From Bog-473 sp963777485 (lineage in GTDB: Bacteria > Actinomycetota > Acidimicrobiia > Acidimicrobiales > RAAP-2), in contig CAVZQP010000001.1 in NCBI GenBank assembly GCA_963777485.1, positions 930,001-994,000 on the forward strand: a DNA stretch of 64,000 nucleotides, written 5' to 3'. Below are positions 20,371-27,936 of this stretch, piece by piece (within the stretch, counting starts at the first letter, position 1; every line of letters begins with the position of its first letter). The notes beneath the pieces were generated by a model. It did no database searches and was not told the origin of the DNA. It worked only from the letters and a program-made list of their open reading frames with translations. Both the position numbers and the translations under genes were made by a program.

Positions 20371-20776
20371 GTGCCGCTTTCCGACCACGAACAGCGGATC
20401 CTCGCCGAGCTCGAGGAGTCACTGGTCAAGCAGGACCCAGAATTTCGCGGAGCGCGTGCGGTCGGAGACCGTCTACCGGCACGCCGGTCGTTACTGCAAG
20501 TGGGCCGCCGTCACCTTTGTGCTCGGCGTCGTGATCCTCGTCGCGTTCTACTCGAGTTCCGTCGTGGCCGGGTTTGTCGGCGTCGTGATCATGTTCGCGT
20601 CCGCGGTGTGGTTCGAGCGGAACCTGCGACGCATGGGCAAGGCCGGCTGGCACGACCTCACCCGTCCGAAGGACGGCGAGGAGAGGGCCGGCGCGGGTGG
20701 ATCGAGTGGGATCGAGGGCGCGGTCAGCGGTGCGCGTGACTGGTTCCGCTCGCGGTTCCACCGGCGCGAGGACTGA
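20371..20776 (+). pseudogene. DUF3040 membrane protein with an apparent +1 frameshift
   Basis: From the GTG at 20371 the reading frame begins MPLSDHEQRILAELEESL.KQDPEF, the typical DUF3040 N-terminus. After TTT at 20443-20445 the matching sequence continues one base later: AERVRSETVYRHAGRY, then two membrane helices and a charged C-terminus, ending at 20776. Removing the C at 20446 would join both parts into a normal 135-residue DUF3040 protein. The cause may be a sequencing error, a real mutation or a +1 shift of tRNA-Phe from UUU to UUC at this spot. DUF3040 proteins are small actinobacterial membrane proteins of unknown function. Confidence 0.75.
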
Positions 20777-20875
20777 ACCGGCCTTCTCGGGGCCTCCGTC
20801 CCGTCTCTCTGCGGTCTCCGTTTGGCGGCGTGGCGTTGATGGTCGCCGTTGCGGCTGTGCTTGCGGGTTTGGCCC

Positions 20876-21790
20876 GTGACTGACCTTGCGCTCGCCGTGG
20901 ACGTCGGCGGGACCAAGTTGGCAGCCGGGCTGGTCGCGCTGAACGGCACCCTGGCGGAGCGGGCGACGGTGCCGACCCGGAACGACGGTAGGGGGGAGGT
21001 GCCTGGGCCTGCGCTGGGGCCGGGGGCCGGCGAGCTGCTGTGGGGTGACCTGGCGGGCCTCGTCGAGGGGGTGGTGGCCGTTGTGGGGGCAGGGGACCGG
21101 CTCGTGGTATGCGGCGTCGGCTGCGGCGGGCCGATGAGCGCCGGGGGCGAATCGGTGTCGCCGTTGAACATCGAGGCGTGGCGTGGGTTCCCGTTGCGGT
21201 CGCGGCTCGCGGCGCTGACGGGGCTGCCGACATTCGTCGACAACGACGCCAAGGCGCTGGCGTTGGGCGAGGGGTGGGTCGGCGCGGCGGCGGGGCGCAC
21301 TGACTTCTTGGCGATGGTCGTGTCGACCGGAGTCGGTGGCGGGATCGTGTTGGACGGGCGGCTGTTGGGCGGGCGATTGGGCAATGCCGGTCACATCGGG
21401 CACGTCGTCGTGGAACCTTTCGGTCGCGCCTGCCGGTGCGGAGGTCGCGGCTGTCTCGAAGCGGAGGCGTCAGGGACGGCGATCGCTGCGGTGACGGGCC
21501 GCCCGCCGCGTGAAGCGGACCCGGAGTTGGTGGAGCGGGTCGGGACGTTGGTGGGTCGCGCGATCGCGTCGGTGGTGAACCTGTTGGACCTGCCGTTGGC
21601 GGTCGTCAGCGGATCGGTGGCGCTCGGTTACGGCGCCCCCTTCTTTGCGGCGGCGCAGGCGGAGATGGATCTTCGTTGCGGGCTCGACTTCGCGCGGGGG
21701 GCGCGAGTGGTGCCCGGGGGCCTCGGTGACGCTGGCCCGCTCGTCGGCGCGGCGCAGGTCGGGCTGCACCGGATGGAGATCGCGGGATGA
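20876..21790 (+). CDS. ROK-family sugar kinase (glucokinase-like)
   Basis: The 304-residue kinase begins ALAVDVGGTKLAAGLV (ATP phosphate loop), has FVDNDAKALALGEGW near 120, VVSTGVGGGIV near 148 and the ROK signature with zinc ligands GHIGHVVVEP followed by CRCGGRGCLE near 180-200. There is no N-terminal helix-turn-helix, so it is a kinase and not a NagC-type repressor. Glucose or another hexose is the probable substrate. The GTG at 20876 places the phosphate loop at residue 10, as usual. The next gene overlaps its stop by 4 bases. Confidence 0.85.
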   Translation: MTDLALAVDVGGTKLAAGLVALNGTLAERATVPTRNDGRGEVPGPALGPGAGELLWGDLAGLVEGVVAVVGAGDRLVVCGVGCGGPMSAGGESVSPLNIEAWRGFPLRSRLAALTGLPTFVDNDAKALALGEGWVGAAAGRTDFLAMVVSTGVGGGIVLDGRLLGGRLGNAGHIGHVVVEPFGRACRCGGRGCLEAEASGTAIAAVTGRPPREADPELVERVGTLVGRAIASVVNLLDLPLAVVSGSVALGYGAPFFAAAQAEMDLRCGLDFARGARVVPGGLGDAGPLVGAAQVGLHRMEIAG

Positions 21791-22074
21791 GCGGTGGGCA
21801 GGGCCGGGCGAGGTGGGGCCGAGACGGCGTCGTCGTGCTGCGGGCCGTGCTGCCGCGCCCGGGCTTGTGGTGGGTGGCGCTGGGCGCACTGTGGCGACTG
21901 GCCCGTCGCGGGTGGTGGCGCCGGCCGCCCTTCCTGCCCGTCCCGGGCGACGCGTACTGGCGCTTCCGGCTTGTGACGGCCAACGGCGGCGACGGCGTTT
22001 CCGAGCCGCTCCAGCCGGCCGACGTCGTTGCCTATCTCCGCTGGTGTCAAAGGTCGCGCCCGCCTGGCGGATAG
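21787..22074 (+). CDS. Small Trp/Arg-rich protein of unknown function
   Basis: The 95-residue protein is rich in Trp and Arg (WWVALGALWRLARRGWWRRPP) and ends with DVVAYLRWCQRSRPPGG. It overlaps the ROK kinase stop by 4 bases (ATGA) and stays in the same transcription unit. I do not recognise a named family. The amphipathic first half may sit at the membrane. The tight coupling argues that it is real. Confidence 0.6.
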   Translation: MSGGQGRARWGRDGVVVLRAVLPRPGLWWVALGALWRLARRGWWRRPPFLPVPGDAYWRFRLVTANGGDGVSEPLQPADVVAYLRWCQRSRPPGG

Positions 22075-22077
22075 CCT
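22072..22077 (+). promoter_or_regulatory. Candidate -10 element for leaderless transcription of the HNH gene
   Basis: TAGCCT ends 8 bases before the ATG at 22086, a spacing that would start the transcript at or beside the start codon. It overlaps the stop of the upstream small gene. Confidence 0.35.
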
Positions 22078-22085
22078 CTCGGGGT

Positions 22086-22592
22086 ATGGAGCGGGTGCTC
22101 CTCCTCAATGCGACCTACGAGCCGCTGGCCCTCGTCTCCGATCGTCGTGCCGTCGTGCTCGTGCTCGCCGGACGGGCCGAGCCGGTCGCCATCCGTGAGG
22201 ACTGCAAGGTCTTTCGCTCGGCGCGCATGGAGGTCGAGGTCCCCTCGATCGTCCGATTGAGCCACATGGTGCGGATCCCCAGGTGGGCCCGCACACCGCC
22301 CGTGACCCGTCGCTCGGTGCTGCGGCGAGACGGCGGCCTCTGTGTCTATTGCTCACAGCCGGCCGACACCATCGACCACGTGATCCCGCGCAGCCGCGGC
22401 GGCACGCACGACTGGTCCAACGTCGTGGCGGCGTGCAAGAAGGACAATCTGGTGAAGGCCGACCAGTTGCTCTCCGAGTTGGGGTGGACGTTGCGGGTCA
22501 AGCCGGCTCCGCCCGACGGGCATCTCTGGCGGTTGCGGCATCTGTCGGACGTCGATCCTCTATGGGAGCCGTATCTGGCTGCCGCCTCCTGA
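22086..22592 (+). CDS. HNH endonuclease
   Basis: The 168-residue protein starts VLLLNATYEPLALVSDRRAV, a common opening of a stand-alone actinobacterial HNH family. Its ββα-metal domain lies at about residues 80-125: RRDGGLCVYC, TIDHVIPRSRGGTHDWSNVVAACKKDN in parts, with the catalytic His in DHV and Asn in WSN. Only one CxxC pair is complete. It probably cleaves DNA, but its biological role is unknown. It sits between unrelated housekeeping genes and not in a defence island. Confidence 0.85.
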   Translation: MERVLLLNATYEPLALVSDRRAVVLVLAGRAEPVAIREDCKVFRSARMEVEVPSIVRLSHMVRIPRWARTPPVTRRSVLRRDGGLCVYCSQPADTIDHVIPRSRGGTHDWSNVVAACKKDNLVKADQLLSELGWTLRVKPAPPDGHLWRLRHLSDVDPLWEPYLAAAS

Positions 22593-22595
22593 GGC

Positions 22596-23324
22596 TTGGC
22601 CGCTCCCTCTTCCCCGTCCTCGTCTTCCCCCTCCTCGCAACCTCTCTTCGAGGTGGAGCGGTTCCGCCCCGAGCGCCGGCGCGTCGCCGTCGTCCGGGAG
22701 GTCGCCCACCCCACGTTGGTGTTGGGGAGCACCCAGCCAGCCGATCTGGTGTCGCCCGATGCACTGCGGGAACGGTCAGTCGAGCTCGTGCGGCGGCGGG
22801 GCGGGGGAGGCGCTGTGTATCTCGAACCGGGCGGCTTCCTGTGGGTGGACGCGTGGATCCCGCGGGACGACGTGCTGTGGGCGCACGACGTCTCGGTAGC
22901 GGCGGAGTGGGTGGGGCGCTGGTGGATCGAGGCGTTGGCCGGGGTGGGGTCCGGAGTCGCCGCGGAGGGCGCTCTGTCGGTGCACTCCGGTCGCTCCGCA
23001 CCCGGTTCGTTGGGCGATCTTGTCTGCTTTGCGGGCCGTGGCCCGGGCGAGGTGTTCTTCGACGATCGCAAGATCGTGGGGCTTTCGCAGTGGCGCAGCC
23101 GCGAGGGCGCGCTGTTTTCTTCTTGCGCGTATCTCGAATGGGACGCGGCACCGTTGCTCGACCTTTTGTCGTTCGACGACCCGACGAGGTCTGAGCTCGC
23201 TGGCGGGCTGCGCGACGCCGCGGTGGGGGTCGGGGCGTTCTCCCCGCCCATGAGCGAGCTGGCGGGGGTGTGTGAGCGTCTCGTCGGCGCCTTTCCCGCG
23301 ATCGGGGTGGCGGGAGAGGCATAG
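22596..23324 (+). CDS. Lipoate-protein ligase A-like protein
   Basis: The 242-residue protein matches the biotin/lipoate ligase fold: LVLGSTQPAD near 42, then the LplA-type signature VRRRGGGGAVYLEPG near residues 65-80, where RRxGGGG binds the lipoyl-AMP, and DDRKIVGLSQWRSREGALFSSCAYL, with the lysine near 157. The N-terminal 20 residues are Ser/Pro-rich and the start codon (TTG at 22596, 3 bases after the HNH stop) is not certain. It may attach lipoate or octanoate to acceptor domains; no acceptor gene is in the window. Confidence 0.75.
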   Translation: MAAPSSPSSSSPSSQPLFEVERFRPERRRVAVVREVAHPTLVLGSTQPADLVSPDALRERSVELVRRRGGGGAVYLEPGGFLWVDAWIPRDDVLWAHDVSVAAEWVGRWWIEALAGVGSGVAAEGALSVHSGRSAPGSLGDLVCFAGRGPGEVFFDDRKIVGLSQWRSREGALFSSCAYLEWDAAPLLDLLSFDDPTRSELAGGLRDAAVGVGAFSPPMSELAGVCERLVGAFPAIGVAGEA

Positions 23325-23651
23325 CGGCCTTGCCGCGGGTCGGTGACCCGCGGGTGTCGGTTTCGCGGCATCGGGTGCACGTGGTCCGTCGGGTGGGCCG
23401 TCGACCCGGGCGCTCTCCGTTCGTTCTGAATCCCTCCGCCCCTTTCGCGTTTCCGGGTCGTTCGTATGCAGCTCCCAGGTCCGCGTCCGTTGCCGGCGCG
23501 TGGCCTGCATCGGCGCATCCCTGGACGGTCCCGTGGGGGCGAAGGGTTTCATTTGGGTTGCAAATGGTGGGAAGTAGTTGTGTAGTGGAGGGAAAGGGCG
23601 TAAAGTGGCGGATAAGGGAGTGACAGAGCGTCGAATGGCGCAGGCCAGGGA
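23325..23651 (+). promoter_or_regulatory. Upstream region of the dcw cluster
   Basis: This 327-base gap contains no supported gene. Its right part (from 23565) carries G-rich direct repeats described separately; the rest is GC-rich with nothing recognisable. The promoter of mraZ and of the whole cell-wall gene run must lie here. Confidence 0.5.
23565..23624 (+). promoter_or_regulatory. G-rich direct repeats upstream of mraZ, candidate MraZ operator
   Basis: GTGG occurs at 23567, 23585 and 23605. The two segments starting at 23585 and 23605 agree over most of 20 bases (GTGG.GG.AA.GGG.GT.A). MraZ proteins bind short TGGG- or GTGG-type direct repeats ahead of their own gene, so position and sequence fit an autoregulatory operator. 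The exact spacing differs from the 10-base spacing known in E. coli. Confidence 0.5.
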
Positions 23652-24089
23652 GTGTCGTGGGAGAGACGGCTGGTGGCAGCAGGGTTCGTCGGCAGATACG
23701 AGCATTCGCTCGACTCGAAGGGCAGGGTCATCCTGCCGGCGAAGTTCCGCGCCCAGTTCGAGCGAGGGGGCTATCTCACACAGAACACCGAGGGGTGCCT
23801 GGCGCTCTGGACACCCGGGGAGTTCGAACGGCAAATGGAGGTGATGCAGGAGAAGACGGAGACGGGACGGGCAGATCGCAACCGAGCACGTATCTGGGCG
23901 TCGAATTCGGCCGAGGTCGAGATCGATCGCCAAGGGCGGATGCCGATTCCCTTGCACCTGCGGACGTTCGCTCATCTCGACACGGAGGTCCTGGTGCACG
24001 GGGCCATCGACCGGGTCGAGTTGTGGAACCCCGCCGAATGGGAGTCACGGGTGCTGCCCGAAGAGATCTGGCTCCTCGAGGACGACTGA
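23652..24089 (+). CDS. mraZ: Transcriptional regulator MraZ
   Basis: MraZ has two AbrB-like swapped-hairpin domains and forms a ring that binds the dcw promoter. The first domain shows FVGRYEHSLDSKGRVILPAKFR near residues 12-33 and the second shows VEIDRQGRMPIPLHLR near 88-103; both contain the DxKGR / DxQGR signature. With the GTG at 23652 the protein has 145 residues; a GTG at 23673 with GGGAGAGA just upstream is an equally good start and gives the usual short N-terminus. It is the first gene of the division and cell-wall cluster. Confidence 0.93.
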   Translation: MSWERRLVAAGFVGRYEHSLDSKGRVILPAKFRAQFERGGYLTQNTEGCLALWTPGEFERQMEVMQEKTETGRADRNRARIWASNSAEVEIDRQGRMPIPLHLRTFAHLDTEVLVHGAIDRVELWNPAEWESRVLPEEIWLLEDD

Positions 24090-24298
24090 GCCCGACCCGG
24101 ACTACGCAGAGCGATCGGAGGGACCAAAGGCAGCACACAACAAGAGAAAGAAGGACTGAAGGACGCACCACGCCACGTGGAACGCGTTGGACCATGTGCA
24201 GCTCCTCGACCGGAACAATGGAAGTCCACTCCACCCACTTCCACCTCGGTCGTCTGGATCTCCACCTCCCCCTCGACCAACCGGCCGAGGAGCTGCAG

Positions 24299-25234
24299 AT
24301 GGCCCACTCGTTCGACCACATTCCCGTGCTGCGTGACGAGGTGGTGTCGTTGTTCGCTGCGGTACCCCCTGGCGTGGTCGTCGACGCCACCGTCGGCGGA
24401 GGCGGGCACGCTGCATCGCTGCTCGAGGCCTACCCCGACCTGCGCGTCGTCGGTCTCGACCGGGATCCGTCCGCCCTCGACTCGGCGGCCCAGCGGCTCT
24501 CTCAGTTCGGGGACCGGGTCTCACTGATCCGGTCCCCGTTCTCGGTCTTGGAATCAGTAATTGAAGAGGCCTCGATTGCGCCGGTCTCGGGGGTGCTCTT
24601 CGACCTCGGTGTCAGCTCACCCCAGCTCGACCGGGCCGGCCGTGGCTTTTCCTACCGGGCCGACGGCCCGCTGGACATGCGGATGGACCCGACGTCCGGC
24701 GTCACCGCGGCAGACCTGGTCAACGGCCTGTCCGAAGAGGCGCTGGCGCGGCTCTTCCGCGAGAACGGAGAGGGACGACTGTCCGGGCGCATCGCCCGCG
24801 CGATCGTGGGGGCCCGGCCGTTGACCTCTACGGGCCAACTGGCCGAAGTCGTGTCGTCAGCCGTGCCGCAAGCGGCGCGACGCAAGGGTCATCCGGCGCG
24901 CCGTGTCTTCCAGGCGCTCCGGATCGAAGTCAACGACGAGCAGAACGAACTGCGTGCGGCGTTGCCAGTGGCGTTGTCGAGCCTGGCGGTCGGGGGCGTG
25001 CTCGCAGTCATCAGCTACCACTCGGGCGAGGACCGGTTGGTGAAGCAGACCTTTGCAGACGCGGCATCGGGCGGATGCGTGTGCCCGCCGGGCCTACCCT
25101 GCGTCTGCGGCGCCGTGTCGCGCCATCGCCTCGTCTTTCGTGGTGCCCGCAAGCCGTCAGCATCCGAGGTGGACGCGAATCCCCGGGCCGAAGCGGCCCG
25201 GCTGCGCGCCATCGTCCGAACGGTCGAGGGCTGA
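24299..25234 (+). CDS. rsmH: 16S rRNA (cytosine-1402-N4)-methyltransferase
   Basis: RsmH (MraW) methylates N4 of C1402 in 16S rRNA with SAM. The 311-residue protein starts HIPVLRDEVVSLF, has the SAM loop VDATVGGGGHAASLLE near 28-43, GVLFDLGVSSPQLD near 100 and GFSYRADGPLDMRMDP near 115-130; SYHSGEDRLVKQ near 240 is a family signature. The ATG at 24299 follows GAGGAG by 6 bases. A 209-base gap separates it from mraZ. Its stop overlaps the next start by one base (TGATG). Confidence 0.95.
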   Translation: MAHSFDHIPVLRDEVVSLFAAVPPGVVVDATVGGGGHAASLLEAYPDLRVVGLDRDPSALDSAAQRLSQFGDRVSLIRSPFSVLESVIEEASIAPVSGVLFDLGVSSPQLDRAGRGFSYRADGPLDMRMDPTSGVTAADLVNGLSEEALARLFRENGEGRLSGRIARAIVGARPLTSTGQLAEVVSSAVPQAARRKGHPARRVFQALRIEVNDEQNELRAALPVALSSLAVGGVLAVISYHSGEDRLVKQTFADAASGGCVCPPGLPCVCGAVSRHRLVFRGARKPSASEVDANPRAEAARLRAIVRTVEG

Positions 25235-25857
25235 TGCCACCACCTCCTGCGGCGACGGCTGCGCCCGTACGCCGGCACGCCGGGGGCTCCCCGTCGTCCC
25301 GACGCTGGGCAGGGTTGCGAGCCGTCCCGTCCCGAAAGGGTCAGCCGGGTCGTATCCGCCAACTCTTGGCGAACCGACGCCGGGTGCTCAACATCGTCTC
25401 GGTGTCGTTGGTCGTGACGTCGCTTCTGGCGGTCGTAGTGGCGCAGGCACTGCTCGCGAACGGACAGGTGCGTCTGTCCTCGTTGCAGCACGAGCTGTCA
25501 CTCGAGCAGAGTGCGCACCGTCAGGCCGAGCTCGCCGTCTCCAGCCTCGAGACACCACCGCGGATCGTCAGTGCGGCAACGAGCCAGGGCATGGTGCACC
25601 CGGCCAACGTGGTCGAGCTGCCGTACGTCCCTTTGTCGGTCCCGGTGGCCACACCCAAGGTCACCCCGGCACCGGCACCGGCCGCGCCGCCCCCGACAAC
25701 GACAGCAAGCACCTCGTCGTCCTCGACTGGTGGTGCCGGCGCGACGAGCGCTTCGGGGGGAACCAGGAGCAGCAGTGCCGCAACCGGTGCCGCAACCGGT
25801 GCGACAACCGGCGCCGTGTCGAACTCTTCGACGACGACCGCAACATCGACGCCATGA
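25234..25857 (+). CDS. ftsL: FtsL-like cell division protein
   Basis: The 207-residue bitopic protein has a basic cytosolic N-terminus (about 50 residues), one membrane helix (about 52-72, IVSVSLVVTSLLAVVVAQALL), a short coiled coil (QVRLSSLQHELSLEQSAHRQAEL) and an LETPPRIVSAAT..GMVHP motif as in FtsL/DivIC proteins of actinobacteria. The last 70 residues are Ala/Thr/Ser/Pro-rich and likely disordered outside the membrane. It lies between rsmH and ftsI with overlapping codons on both sides (TGATG, ATGA), the normal ftsL place. FtsL links FtsQ/B to the FtsWI synthase. Confidence 0.8.
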   Translation: MPPPPAATAAPVRRHAGGSPSSRRWAGLRAVPSRKGQPGRIRQLLANRRRVLNIVSVSLVVTSLLAVVVAQALLANGQVRLSSLQHELSLEQSAHRQAELAVSSLETPPRIVSAATSQGMVHPANVVELPYVPLSVPVATPKVTPAPAPAAPPPTTTASTSSSSTGGAGATSASGGTRSSSAATGAATGATTGAVSNSSTTTATSTP

Positions 25858-27866
25858 GCACCACCACGCGGCATGCAGGTGGGCGCGCGCGCGCTGGTTC
25901 CGGCCGGGCCCCCGCCACCAGATCGACCCGGACGCGCACGCAACCGAGCGCCCGACCGACACCGAAGCCGGTCCGTCGCGCTCCTGCGCCGTCACAGAGC
26001 CACAGAGCGCGGACGCAGCGGCACCGCTCGCCTACGGCATCTCGCCGGGCCAGCGGGCGTAACTGGCTCGGTGCCACCTTCCTGCGACGTGTCCGGATCG
26101 TCCGCATGATCCTCATTGTCGCGATGCTGTTGTTGGTCGCGCGCCTCGTGGACGTCCAAGTGCTCCGCGCCGGCGGATACGAGGCGCAGGCACGAGGCGA
26201 GTCGGCCATCACCGTGTCGTTGCCCTCGCTGCGGGGCGGGATCTACGCCCGCGACGGATCGCCTCTCGCGTTGTCCGTACCAACAGACGACGTCGTGGCC
26301 GACGACTTTCAGATCGCCCATCCCGTCAAGACCGCCGAGGCCCTCGCACCGATGCTGCATCTCCCCGTGGCCACCCTCGCCGCGCAACTCCACGAGCACT
26401 CGGGCTACGTGGTCCTGGCGCGGCAACTGCCCCAGTCCACCGGCCAGAAGATCGTTGCGGACTCCATTCCCGGGATCACGCTGATCTCGGACTCGAAGCG
26501 AGAGGTGCCGAACGGTGCCCTGGCCTCACCGGTGGTCGGCTTCACCAACGGAACCGGCAAGGGCGCCGGCGGCCTCGAGTACGGCGACAACAAGCTCCTG
26601 GCGGGCGCCAACGGGAAGGAGACGATCCTTGCCTCACCCGGCGGCGTGGCCCTGCCGCAGTCACCGGTGACGAACCAGGTGGCGACGACACCAGGGACGG
26701 GGCTGGAGCTCACGATCGACACGCAGCTCCAGTACGAGTCAGAGCAGGCATTGGCCAAGGCGATCGAATCGTCGAACTCGGTCAGCGGTACGGCCATCGT
26801 CATGGACGTGAAGACGGGCCAGATCCTTTCGATGGCGAACCTCGCTGCGACGCACCCCGCGCCGCTGGGTGCGCCGACCTCGGCGGCGAACACACCGGGA
26901 GGGGTGGTGCCCATCGGCCCCAACGACCCGGTCAACGAGGCACCGAGCAACCTGGCCGTGACTCAACTCTACGAGCCGGGGTCTGTGTTCAAGCTGGTCA
27001 CGTTCTCTGCCGCGTTGCAGGAAGGGTTGATCAACCCGAACAGCGTCTTCACGGTCCCGTACCAGATCCAGCTCGACGGCTCGACCTTCCACGACGCGGA
27101 GCCGCATCCGACCGAACAGCTGAATGCGACCCAGATCCTCGCCCAATCCTCCAACATAGGCACCTCTGAGATCGCACAGGGTGTAGGGGAGCAGAGGCTG
27201 CTCGCCCAGGTGAAGGCGCTCGGCTTCGGGCAGTCAACCGGGCTCAACTTCCCGGGCGAGTCGCCAGGCCTGCTCGCCACGGCGGCGCAATGGGAGCCGA
27301 CGAACTATGTGTCGCTTCCCATCGGACAGGTCGACGCCGTCAACCCACTGCAGGTGCTCGACGGTTACAACACCGTGGCCAACGGCGGCGTCTACGTCGC
27401 ACCGAAACTCGTGCAGGCCACGGTCAGCCCGTCGGGCACAGTCACGAAGACGGCGCCGTCGTCGACCCATCAGGTGCTGTCGCCCTCGATCAACTCCGAG
27501 GTGACCTCGATGCTCGAGCAGGTGGTCAACCAGGGAACCGGGACCAGCGCGGCCGTCCCGGGCTACACCGTCGCTGGCAAGACCGGGACCGCACAGATCC
27601 CGACGCAAGGCAAGGACTCCTATGTCCAAGGGGCCTACATGGCGACCTTCGTCGGATTTGCGCCTGCCGCCAACCCGACCCTGTCGATGATCGTCGTGCT
27701 GGACCGGCCCACGCCCATCTTCGGGGGCACGGTCTCCGCCCCTGTCTTTTCGCAGATCATGAGCTACGCGCTCCACCGCTATGACATCCCGACCACGCCC
27801 GGCGCCGGGGCGAACACCACTCCCTCGACCCGTACGTCCAGCGACCAGGCCCAGGACATCACGTGA
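25854..27866 (+). CDS. ftsI: Peptidoglycan D,D-transpeptidase FtsI (PBP3, class B)
   Basis: The 670-residue septal transpeptidase has a long basic cytosolic N-terminus (about 80 residues), one membrane helix (about 85-105), the pedestal domain starting LRGGIYARDGSPLA, and the penicillin-binding domain from about 290. Active-site motifs are SVFK in LYEPGSVFKLV near 378, SSN in ILAQSSNIGTSE near 430 and KTG in VAGKTGTAQ near 576. A Ser/Thr/Pro tail ends the protein. It overlaps ftsL by 4 bases. With FtsW it makes septal peptidoglycan. Confidence 0.95.
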   Translation: MSTTTRHAGGRARAGSGRAPATRSTRTRTQPSARPTPKPVRRAPAPSQSHRARTQRHRSPTASRRASGRNWLGATFLRRVRIVRMILIVAMLLLVARLVDVQVLRAGGYEAQARGESAITVSLPSLRGGIYARDGSPLALSVPTDDVVADDFQIAHPVKTAEALAPMLHLPVATLAAQLHEHSGYVVLARQLPQSTGQKIVADSIPGITLISDSKREVPNGALASPVVGFTNGTGKGAGGLEYGDNKLLAGANGKETILASPGGVALPQSPVTNQVATTPGTGLELTIDTQLQYESEQALAKAIESSNSVSGTAIVMDVKTGQILSMANLAATHPAPLGAPTSAANTPGGVVPIGPNDPVNEAPSNLAVTQLYEPGSVFKLVTFSAALQEGLINPNSVFTVPYQIQLDGSTFHDAEPHPTEQLNATQILAQSSNIGTSEIAQGVGEQRLLAQVKALGFGQSTGLNFPGESPGLLATAAQWEPTNYVSLPIGQVDAVNPLQVLDGYNTVANGGVYVAPKLVQATVSPSGTVTKTAPSSTHQVLSPSINSEVTSMLEQVVNQGTGTSAAVPGYTVAGKTGTAQIPTQGKDSYVQGAYMATFVGFAPAANPTLSMIVVLDRPTPIFGGTVSAPVFSQIMSYALHRYDIPTTPGAGANTTPSTRTSSDQAQDIT

Positions 27867-27936
27867 TCCCGGGTCACACATCCCTTGCGGTTGTGACGCA
27901 GGGGGGTCCGCGGCATGCAACGCTGTCGGGTCGACC

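Noticed and set aside
22086..22592. HNH nuclease as part of a defence system
   Set aside because: Neighbours are a ROK kinase, a small protein and a lipoate-ligase-like gene; no methylase, helicase or toxin is near.
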